From NCBI GenBank assembly GCA_913061075.1, contig CAJXSK010000003.1:62001-126000 (forward strand): a DNA stretch of 64,000 nt. The letters are read 5' to 3'. Source of the stretch: an uncultured Piscirickettsiaceae bacterium. GTDB taxonomy: Bacteria; Pseudomonadota; Gammaproteobacteria; Methylococcales; Cycloclasticaceae. Under the pieces are notes generated by a model, which worked only from the letters and a program-made list of their open reading frames with translations, did not search any database and was not told the DNA's origin. Below, piece by piece: positions 57,472 through 64,000 of the stretch; the first letter of the stretch is position 1; the number at the start of each line of letters is the position of its first letter. Position numbers and translations under genes: made by a program.

Positions 57472-58199
57472 CACAAACGTTAGCTGTAAAAACACTAAGT
57501 TATGCCTACGGTAAAAAGGCCGCATTAAGTAATATCGATTTTAGTATCGATGCGGGCGAATGTACTATTTTGCTCGGACCAAATGGTGCGGGCAAAACGA
57601 CGCTGTTTTCGCTTATTACACATTTGTATAACAGCCGTGATGGTCAAATATTAATTAATGGTTTTGATGTAAAGAAAGATTCTTGTAAGGCATTGGCTAA
57701 TTTAGGGGTGGTATTTCAACAAACCACACTCGATATGGATCTCAGTGTGTTGCAAAATTTACATTACCATGCGTCTTTGCACGGCATGACGCGTAAGCAA
57801 GCGTCAGCTCGAATTGAAGAAGAATTAGAACGGCAGGGAATGTTGGAGCGTCAACATGAAAAAGTTCGTCAGCTCAATGGTGGGCATCGCCGACGGGTGG
57901 AAATTGCTCGTGCGCTGTTGCATAAGCCGTCTTTATTACTGCTTGATGAGCCGACTGTCGGCTTAGATGTGCCGAGCAGAAAAGGCATTGTTGAGCATGT
58001 ACATTCGTTATGTGAAAACGATGGTTTGTCTGTGCTTTGGGCTACGCATTTAATTGATGAAATTTACCCTTCAGATAATGTCATTGTTCTTCATCAGGGT
58101 AATGTTAAGGCGCAGGGTTCAGTTGATGGTGTGTGTGCCGAGCAGGCGACAACAGACATTGCGCAAGCTTTTCAGCAATTAACGGCGGTAAAAAAATGA
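57468..58199 (+). CDS. PQQ-associated ABC transporter ATP-binding protein
   Basis: 243 residues. Walker A GPNGAGKTTLF, Walker B LLLLDEPTVGLD and the H-loop in WATHLIDEI are canonical. The signature motif is LNGGHRRRVEIAR rather than LSGGQ, typical of exporter-type (DrrA/NodI-like) ATPases. Corresponds to the TIGR03864-type family. Starts in a 4-bp overlap with the propeller gene and overlaps the permease by 4 bp, so the last three genes are translationally coupled. Confidence 0.9.
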   Translation: MTQTLAVKTLSYAYGKKAALSNIDFSIDAGECTILLGPNGAGKTTLFSLITHLYNSRDGQILINGFDVKKDSCKALANLGVVFQQTTLDMDLSVLQNLHYHASLHGMTRKQASARIEEELERQGMLERQHEKVRQLNGGHRRRVEIARALLHKPSLLLLDEPTVGLDVPSRKGIVEHVHSLCENDGLSVLWATHLIDEIYPSDNVIVLHQGNVKAQGSVDGVCAEQATTDIAQAFQQLTAVKK

Positions 58200-59005
58200 C
58201 ATTAACGCACGGTGTTATCGCTTTAAAAGGAATTATTAAGCGTGAATTATGGCGTTTTTTGCGTCAACGGGAGCGTTTTATTGCGGCGCTTGTTCGTCCG
58301 TTAGTTTGGTTGTTTGTTTTCGCTGCCGGTTTTCGCTCTACGCTGGGCATCGCTATTATCCCTCCGTATGAAACGTATATATTGTATGAGGTGTACATTG
58401 CCGCGGGTTTGATCGGGATGATTCAACTATTCAACGGCATGCAAAGTTCTTTATCGATGGTATATGACCGAGAGATGGGCAGCATGAAAACCTTGTTGGT
58501 TAGCCCATTACCACGCTGGTTTTTATTAACGGGCAAGTTGTTGGCGGGTACATTTGTGTCGATATTACAGGCGTATGTTTTTCTTCTCATTGCTTGGTTC
58601 TATGATATTCAAGCGCCTTGGTTGGGGTATGTAACGTTATTTCCAGCGTTAGTCTTGGCGGGTTTAATGTTGGGTGCGTTAGGCATGTTGTTGTCGTCAT
58701 TTATCAAGCAGTTAGAGAACTTTGCGGGTGTGATGAACTTTGTTATTTTTCCCATGTTTTTTATGTCTACGGCGTTATATCCATTGTGGAAAATAAAAGA
58801 ATCCAGCGAATTGTTGTTTACATTAGCAAGCTATAACCCATTTTCTCAAGCGATTGAATTAATACGGTTTGCGTTGTATGGGCAATTTAACCTGTATGCC
58901 TTTGTGTACACGTTAGTGGCGTTTGTTGTGTTTATGATGATCGCTGTATGGGGTTATAACCCGTCAAAAGGCATGATGGTTAAGAAGGGTGGTGGCCCTA
59001 GGTGA
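58196..59005 (+). CDS. PQQ-associated ABC-2 type permease (PedC-like)
   Basis: 269 residues from ATG 58196 (MTLTHGVIALKGIIKRELWRF), overlapping the ATPase stop (ATGA). The longer frame from 58133 lies inside the ATPase gene. Six membrane segments; ABC-2 signature YDREMGSMKTLLVSPLPRWF and the NFAGVMNFVIFPMFFMS segment are typical of NodJ/DrrB-like exporters. Family knowledge: TIGR03861-type, named after PedC of the Pseudomonas phenylethanol (ped) cluster. Ends 28 bp before miaB, so read-through into miaB is possible. Confidence 0.88.
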   Translation: MTLTHGVIALKGIIKRELWRFLRQRERFIAALVRPLVWLFVFAAGFRSTLGIAIIPPYETYILYEVYIAAGLIGMIQLFNGMQSSLSMVYDREMGSMKTLLVSPLPRWFLLTGKLLAGTFVSILQAYVFLLIAWFYDIQAPWLGYVTLFPALVLAGLMLGALGMLLSSFIKQLENFAGVMNFVIFPMFFMSTALYPLWKIKESSELLFTLASYNPFSQAIELIRFALYGQFNLYAFVYTLVAFVVFMMIAVWGYNPSKGMMVKKGGGPR

Positions 59006-59033
59006 TAGTAGCTTGTGGTAAAATTCGTGGCAT

Positions 59034-60404
59034 ATGACTAAAAAACTTTTTATACGCACACACGGTTGTCAGATGAATGAATATGATTCTGAAAAAATGG
59101 CCGATGTGTTAGCAGATACGCAAGACATTGAGTTAACAGATAATGAAAAAGAGGCAGACATTTTGCTTCTGAATACCTGTTCGATTCGAGAAAAAGCACA
59201 AGAGCGCGTCTTTCATCAATTAGGTAGATGGCGCCCACTTAAAGAACGGAATCCAGAGCTATTAATTGGTGTGGGTGGTTGTGTTGCAAGCCAAGAAGGC
59301 AAGGTGATTCGCCGTAGAGCGCCATATGTGGACGTGGTGTTTGGTCCGCAGACGCTGCACCGGTTACCCGCGATGCTTAAAGAGGCGCAGCATAAGAAAA
59401 AACTGGTTATGGATATCTCTTTCCCAGAGATCGAAAAGTTTGATAATTTGCCAGAACCTAGAGCGGAAGGCCCAAAAGCGTTTGTCTCTGTGATGGAGGG
59501 ATGTAGTAAATACTGCACGTTCTGTGTCGTCCCGTACACGCGTGGAGAAGAGGTAAGTCGGCCATTGGATGATGTTGTAGCAGAGGTGTCTAGTTTAGCG
59601 TCGCAAGGCGTTAGAGAGGTGAACTTGCTCGGGCAAAATGTTAATGCCTATCGTGGCGATATGTCTGATGGCGATACCGCTGATTTTGCTTTGTTATTGC
59701 ATTATGTGGCTGCGATAGATGGTATTGATCGTATTCGATATACCACGTCACACCCTAAAGAGTTTTCCGAGAGCCTAATTCAGGCGTATGAAGATATCCC
59801 TGAACTTGTTGACCATTTGCACTTACCAGTACAAAGTGGCAGTAATAGCGTGTTAGCTAGAATGAAGCGTGGGCATGAAATTGACGAATACATCGAAAAA
59901 TTAAATAGGTTGAAAGAAATTCGGCCGAATATGAGTTTTTCATCTGATTTTATTATTGGTTTCCCGCAAGAGACAGATGAGGAATTTGAAGACACAATAC
60001 GTTTGATTGAGCGCATTGGCTTTGATTTCTCGTTTAGCTTTATTTTCAGTGCGCGACCAGGAACACCGGCTGCAGACATGGCGGATGATATTGATATAGA
60101 AGTTAAAAAACGGCGGCTGGAACGGTTGCAAGACATTATCCGAGGCTATTCTGAAACCATATCTGACAATATGGTGGGAACAACACAGCGGATTCTTGTG
60201 GAAGGCGAGTCAAAAAAGAACTCCCTACAAATGATGGGGCGTACAGAAAACAATCGCATTGTTAATTTTGCCGGTCATTCAAGGCTGGCTGGGCAGTTTG
60301 TGGATGTGACGATTACTGAAGCCTTGCGAAACTCTTTAAGAGGCCGTATGGTTAAGGTGGACATCAAGCCGGTTATAGTTAATCAGAGGCAAACTGCGTC
60401 TTAA
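59034..60404 (+). CDS. miaB: tRNA-2-methylthio-N6-dimethylallyladenosine synthase
   Basis: 456 residues. Radical-SAM methylthiotransferase acting on i6A37 of tRNAs that read UNN codons. The N-terminal UPF0004 domain binds an auxiliary cluster through Cys12, Cys49 and Cys83; the radical-SAM cluster is Cys157-x3-Cys161-x2-Cys164 (CSKYCTFC). The C-terminal TRAM domain (about 375-440) is complete. In the order miaB-phoH-ybeY-corC-lnt, as in E. coli and Pseudomonas. Confidence 0.97.
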   Translation: MTKKLFIRTHGCQMNEYDSEKMADVLADTQDIELTDNEKEADILLLNTCSIREKAQERVFHQLGRWRPLKERNPELLIGVGGCVASQEGKVIRRRAPYVDVVFGPQTLHRLPAMLKEAQHKKKLVMDISFPEIEKFDNLPEPRAEGPKAFVSVMEGCSKYCTFCVVPYTRGEEVSRPLDDVVAEVSSLASQGVREVNLLGQNVNAYRGDMSDGDTADFALLLHYVAAIDGIDRIRYTTSHPKEFSESLIQAYEDIPELVDHLHLPVQSGSNSVLARMKRGHEIDEYIEKLNRLKEIRPNMSFSSDFIIGFPQETDEEFEDTIRLIERIGFDFSFSFIFSARPGTPAADMADDIDIEVKKRRLERLQDIIRGYSETISDNMVGTTQRILVEGESKKNSLQMMGRTENNRIVNFAGHSRLAGQFVDVTITEALRNSLRGRMVKVDIKPVIVNQRQTAS

Positions 60405-60405
60405 A

Positions 60406-61365
60406 TTGACTGCTTTACAAACAACCATGGACATAACATTGACGCCCGCTGATAACGGGCGCCTGGCAAACTTATGTGGCCAATTCAATGAGCACATAAA
60501 CCAATTGGAAGAACGATTAAGTGTTGATATTAAAAACCGCGGTAACCGTTTCAGTATTACCGGTGCAACCACGTGCGTGACCTCTGCAGTCACTGCGTTA
60601 AAAGAGATGTATAACAATACGGAGGTCGATCAATTAACACCTGAAAAGGTACACTTACATATGCAAGAAACTCATATGGAACCAACGCCGGGCGATGCAA
60701 ACGACACGAGCGTTATTCACACACGAAAGAAAATAATTAAACCACGTGGTGGTAGGCAACAAGCCTACGTTGCTAGTATTCCAAAGAATGATATTGTTTT
60801 TGGCATTGGCCCTGCGGGTACAGGGAAAACCTATCTTGCCGTTGCGTGTGCAGTTGAAGCGTTGGAATCTGAAAAAGTATCGAGAATAATTCTAGCTCGC
60901 CCCGCCGTTGAGGCAGGTGAACGGTTGGGTTTTTTGCCAGGTGACTTGAGTGAGAAAATAAACCCTTATTTGCGCCCTTTGTACGATGCTTTGTATGAAA
61001 TGCTGGGCGTTGAACGTGTTGAAAAATTAATTGAAAAAAACGTTATTGAAATAGCACCGTTGGCTTTTATGCGTGGGCGCACGTTGAGTGACGCGTTTAT
61101 CATTTTAGATGAGGCGCAAAACACAACGCCGGAACAAATAAAAATGTTTTTAACCCGAATTGGCTATGGTTCTACTGTCGTGGTAACGGGCGATATTACA
61201 CAGGTGGATTTACCGGGGCATACTGAATCTGGCCTAAAGTTGGTAATGAAAATTCTTAAAGATATTGATGGCATCAGTTTTACGCAATTTAAAAGTAGTG
61301 ATGTTGTACGCCATCCCATAGTTCAAAAGATTGTTTCAGCTTATGAAAAAAATGAGAACGGATGA
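60406..61365 (+). CDS. ybeZ: PhoH family P-loop ATPase (YbeZ)
   Basis: 319 residues from TTG 60406, one base after the miaB stop; ATG 60427 (MDITLTPADNGRL) gives 312 residues and may be the true start. An N-terminal KH-like segment (about 10-75) precedes the PhoH domain with Walker A GIGPAGTGKTYLA, ARPAVEAGERLGFLPGDL and Walker B FIILDEAQNTTPEQ. Works with YbeY in RNA metabolism; ybeY overlaps its stop by 4 bp. Confidence 0.94.
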   Translation: MTALQTTMDITLTPADNGRLANLCGQFNEHINQLEERLSVDIKNRGNRFSITGATTCVTSAVTALKEMYNNTEVDQLTPEKVHLHMQETHMEPTPGDANDTSVIHTRKKIIKPRGGRQQAYVASIPKNDIVFGIGPAGTGKTYLAVACAVEALESEKVSRIILARPAVEAGERLGFLPGDLSEKINPYLRPLYDALYEMLGVERVEKLIEKNVIEIAPLAFMRGRTLSDAFIILDEAQNTTPEQIKMFLTRIGYGSTVVVTGDITQVDLPGHTESGLKLVMKILKDIDGISFTQFKSSDVVRHPIVQKIVSAYEKNENG

Positions 61366-61820
61366 CTGTTGACGTTCAAATGGCTAGTGCGTGCACAAGT
61401 GTACCTAGCGAAGACCAGCTGAGAGAATGGGCCAAACTTGCTAAGGGACAACGTCCAGATGCACAACTCGTTATACGCGTTGTGGATAATGAAGAATCTG
61501 CCATGTTAAATGCTACATATAGGCAAAAAGAAGGGCCGACTAACGTCTTAAGTTTTCCGTTTGAACACCCAATTGGCTTGCCAGATGATGCGGTTATCGA
61601 TGACATATTGGGAGATATTGTGATATGTGCGCCGGTGGTTGAGCAGGAGGCGAATGAGCAAAGTAAAGGCATTGATAAGCATTGGTCTCATATGGTTATT
61701 CATGGTTGTTTGCACCTACAAGGCTATGATCACATTGAAGAGACTGAACGACTTGAAATGGAAACAGTCGAAATAAAATTACTTGAAACTATTGGTATTA
61801 AAAACCCGTATGAAGGTTAA
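61362..61820 (+). CDS. ybeY: Endoribonuclease YbeY (rRNA maturation factor)
   Basis: 152 residues. Zinc-site motif MVIHGCLHLQGYDH with the three His ligands of H-x3-H-x5-H. Needed for 16S 3'-end maturation and 70S quality control. Upstream motif NATYRQKEGPTNVLSFPFE is standard. Starts inside the phoH stop (ATGA) and is 6 bp before corC. Confidence 0.96.
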   Translation: MTVDVQMASACTSVPSEDQLREWAKLAKGQRPDAQLVIRVVDNEESAMLNATYRQKEGPTNVLSFPFEHPIGLPDDAVIDDILGDIVICAPVVEQEANEQSKGIDKHWSHMVIHGCLHLQGYDHIEETERLEMETVEIKLLETIGIKNPYEG

Positions 61821-61826
61821 ATTCAA

Positions 61827-62681
61827 ATGACGCAACATAATGATGACAAAGATAAACAGCGATCTTGGACTGAGCGTATTGGGCAAGCATTGATGGGTGA
61901 ACCTCAAGACCGAGAGGAATTGGTTCAAGTCATGCGGGATGCAGAAAAAAGAAATTTGTTAGGGCCCGATGCTTTGGCGATGATTGAAGGCGTATTACAA
62001 GTATCTGAGCTGCAAGTTCGAGATATTATGATCCCACGTTCTCAAATAGTCTTTATTTCTAAAGATGCTGATTTAAAAGATATTTACCCGTGCGTGATTG
62101 AATCGTCACATTCTCGTTTTCCTGTTCAAGACCCAGAAACATCACAAGTGGCGGGTATTCTCTTAGCAAAAGATTTGCTGAGTTATGCCATTGGTGACGA
62201 CACTCAAAAATTTGATGTTAAAGATGTGATGCGCCCCGCTATTTTTGTACCTGAAAGTAAACGCTTAAATGTTATGTTGCATGAGTTTAGGGCGAACAGA
62301 AATCACATGGCGATTGTTGTTGATGAATACGGTTCTGTTGGTGGCTTAATTACCATTGAAGATGTATTGGAACAAATAGTGGGAGAGATCGAGGACGAGC
62401 ATGATTTTGAGGAAGAAGCCTTTATTCTTCAACGAAGTGACCATGAATACAATATAAAAGCATTAACAGATATTGATGATTTTAATGAACACTTCGGTAC
62501 TCATTATGCTGACGATGATTTTGATACAGTGGCTGGCCTAGTGATTAATAGTTTTGGCCATGTTCCAGAAAGTGGTGAAACCACGCAAATAGATAACTTT
62601 CTATTTGAGGTGTTAAGAGCGGATAACAGGCGTGTGCATTTATTGCGTATGACGTTGATCAATACGACTGAAGACGCTTAA
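61827..62681 (+). CDS. corC: CorC/HlyC family CBS-domain protein
   Basis: 284 residues, soluble form without the DUF21 membrane domain. Two CBS domains (about 65-125 and 130-190; VRDIMIPRSQIVFI and VKDVMRPAIFVPE, with HMAIVVDEYGSVGGLITIEDVLEQIVGEIEDE) and a C-terminal CorC_HlyC domain (about 200-280). In enteric bacteria CorC is linked to magnesium and cobalt efflux. Directly upstream of lnt, as in E. coli. Confidence 0.94.
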   Translation: MTQHNDDKDKQRSWTERIGQALMGEPQDREELVQVMRDAEKRNLLGPDALAMIEGVLQVSELQVRDIMIPRSQIVFISKDADLKDIYPCVIESSHSRFPVQDPETSQVAGILLAKDLLSYAIGDDTQKFDVKDVMRPAIFVPESKRLNVMLHEFRANRNHMAIVVDEYGSVGGLITIEDVLEQIVGEIEDEHDFEEEAFILQRSDHEYNIKALTDIDDFNEHFGTHYADDDFDTVAGLVINSFGHVPESGETTQIDNFLFEVLRADNRRVHLLRMTLINTTEDA

Positions 62682-62691
62682 TTCATGCACC

Positions 62692-64000
62692 ATGTTTAAG
62701 CGGTGTTTAGATAAGCTAAAACGCGTCAAAACATCGTTGTTGGCGTTGATATCTGGGGCGTTACTGCCGCTTGCATTTGCGCCATACTGCTTACCTGTTA
62801 TGGCCATTATTTCGCTGTTGTTACTGTTATTTGTAATACGCAAATTACCAGCTAAACAAGCAGCGGTTGCCGGCTATTTATTTGGTTGGGGATATTTTGG
62901 CCACGGCGTGTACTGGGTTTATTTTAGTATTCACCATTTTGGTCACGCGCCGTTATGGCTGGCGATCATTATAATGTTGGGCATGGTTGCGATACTTGCA
63001 ACGTATATGGCCTTATTAGCTTACTTACTTAATCGTTTTTTTGGACAGCACAGCGCTGTGCGTTATTTGTTGGCTTTCCCTGGGTTATGGCTAGCTTTAG
63101 AGGCATTGAGAGGTGTTCTATTCACAGGATTCCCTTGGTTATCACTCGGCTATAGCCAAATTGATACAGGGTTGTCTGGCTGGGCGCCCATTGTGGGTGT
63201 GCTGGGGGTGTCTTGGCTTATTGTATTAGTGACCGGCTGCATTGCATGTGTTCTATTTAGTTCAGAAAACAAAACAAAAATACGCGCCATCATTTTAGCT
63301 TTGTCCTGCTGGCTAATGGGCTGGGGTATAACCACAACAACATGGGTTGAGCCTGCTGGAAGTGCGTTTAACGTTGTGTTGTTACAAGGGAACGTGCCAC
63401 AAGAAATAAAGTGGTTAAGGTCGTTTCAACGCATAAACAATAAAATGTATTTGGAGATGACAAAGGAGCAAGCTGACGCTGATTTGGTCGTTTGGCCTGA
63501 AACATCTATCCCGGCTTTTTATCACGGTATAAAAGAATCATTGATGAAGGATCTTAGGGAAGAAGCAATCACTCATCAAACAGATGTGATTGTTGGGCTG
63601 CCTGTTATGTTAGACGGGGCGAGTGGTTACTACAATGGTTTGCATAGTGTTAAGTACCCTGATGAATTTTACCTTAAAAGGCACTTGGTTCCTCTTGGCG
63701 AGTACATGCCGCTAAAGCCGTTTTCTACGTTTATTTTGGACTTTCTTCAAATACCACTTTCTGACTTTAGTGCCGGTGAAAAGGTGCAGCCGTTATTGAA
63801 AGGAGGTGGGTATTCATTTGCTTCATCAATTTGTTATGAAGATGTTTTTCAGCAATCGTCAGTTGATGGATTGCCGGATGCTGCGTATTTGGTAAATGTT
63901 AGCAACGATACTTGGTTTGGCGACACTATCGCTCCTTACCAACACTTTCAAATGGCTAGAATGAGGGCGCTGGAAAGCGGCCGATATATGTTAAGGTCAA
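62692..64000 (+). CDS. lnt: Apolipoprotein N-acyltransferase (partial, cut by window end)
   Basis: Open from ATG 62692 to the window end: 436 codons. Adds the third acyl chain to the N-terminal Cys of lipoproteins, such as the several predicted in this window. Five to six N-terminal membrane segments (about 12-215) precede the nitrilase-like domain. Active-site residues are present: Glu270 in WPETS, the Lys in KRHLVPLGEY (about 329) and Cys381 in SICYED. An ATG at 62685 opens only a four-codon frame. About 60-80 C-terminal residues, including the last membrane helix, should lie beyond position 64000. Confidence 0.96.
   Translation, partial: MFKRCLDKLKRVKTSLLALISGALLPLAFAPYCLPVMAIISLLLLLFVIRKLPAKQAAVAGYLFGWGYFGHGVYWVYFSIHHFGHAPLWLAIIIMLGMVAILATYMALLAYLLNRFFGQHSAVRYLLAFPGLWLALEALRGVLFTGFPWLSLGYSQIDTGLSGWAPIVGVLGVSWLIVLVTGCIACVLFSSENKTKIRAIILALSCWLMGWGITTTTWVEPAGSAFNVVLLQGNVPQEIKWLRSFQRINNKMYLEMTKEQADADLVVWPETSIPAFYHGIKESLMKDLREEAITHQTDVIVGLPVMLDGASGYYNGLHSVKYPDEFYLKRHLVPLGEYMPLKPFSTFILDFLQIPLSDFSAGEKVQPLLKGGGYSFASSICYEDVFQQSSVDGLPDAAYLVNVSNDTWFGDTIAPYQHFQMARMRALESGRYMLRS

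Overview
This window looks like a chromosomal segment of a low-GC, AT-biased gammaproteobacterium. The gene orders hemA-prfA-prmC, TPR lipoprotein-lolB-ispE-tRNA(Gln)-prs-rplY-pth, gatCAB divergent from mreBCD, and miaB-phoH-ybeY-corC-lnt are the Pseudomonas/gammaproteobacterial orders. Together with an AT-leaning base composition, a PQQ-linked transport operon, a giant NAD-glutamate dehydrogenase and an APS-type CysH, they suggest a marine Methylophaga/Cycloclasticus-like (Thiotrichales) bacterium. That placement is inference. I see no insertion sequence, prophage, integrase or CRISPR array.

Layout. 1-7113 (minus): one cell-wall elongation operon, mreB-mreC-mreD-mrdA-rodA-mltB-rlpA (rlpA cut by the window edge). 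7255-10918 (plus): gatCAB and a small TPR lipoprotein. 10943-14587 (minus): hemA-prfA-prmC and a JAMM peptidase. 14693-20256 (plus): TPR lipoprotein, lolB, ispE, tRNA-Gln, prs, rplY, pth. 20286-35223 (plus): a strong promoter, then tRNA-Tyr, tRNA-Gly, tRNA-Thr, tuf and directly the S10, spc and alpha ribosomal operons down to rpoA-rplQ, closed by a strong bidirectional terminator. 35288-39997: ferredoxin, TSUP permease, cysB, cysH and gshA (sulfur and thiol metabolism). 40043-49159: nuclease, PAS-GGDEF-EAL protein, tungstate-type ABC transporter with moeA, acuI, PilZ protein and alkyltransferase-like protein. 49249-54917: NAD-glutamate dehydrogenase and an alpha/beta hydrolase. 54918-55306: the only large gene-free stretch, holding a palindromic operator candidate and a candidate small RNA. 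55307-59005: four-gene PQQ-associated ABC operon. 59034-64000: miaB, phoH, ybeY, corC and lnt (cut by the window end).

Most of the window is housekeeping. The points I consider most worth following are: (a) a small RNA or terminated leader at about 55057-55147, with its own promoter, a 5' hairpin, a CU-rich anti-Shine-Dalgarno-like single strand and an intrinsic terminator, just upstream of the PQQ-associated ABC operon; (b) a perfect 22-bp palindrome embedded in a good promoter for the neighbouring hydrolase; (c) direct fusion of the tRNA-tufB segment to rpsJ, lacking the secE-rpoBC-str block and leaving no room for an S10 leader; (d) mreC with no ATG/GTG/TTG at its conserved N-terminus, implying ATA or ATT initiation; and (e) an ABC system that pairs a periplasmic binding protein and a beta-propeller with an exporter-type ABC-2 permease.
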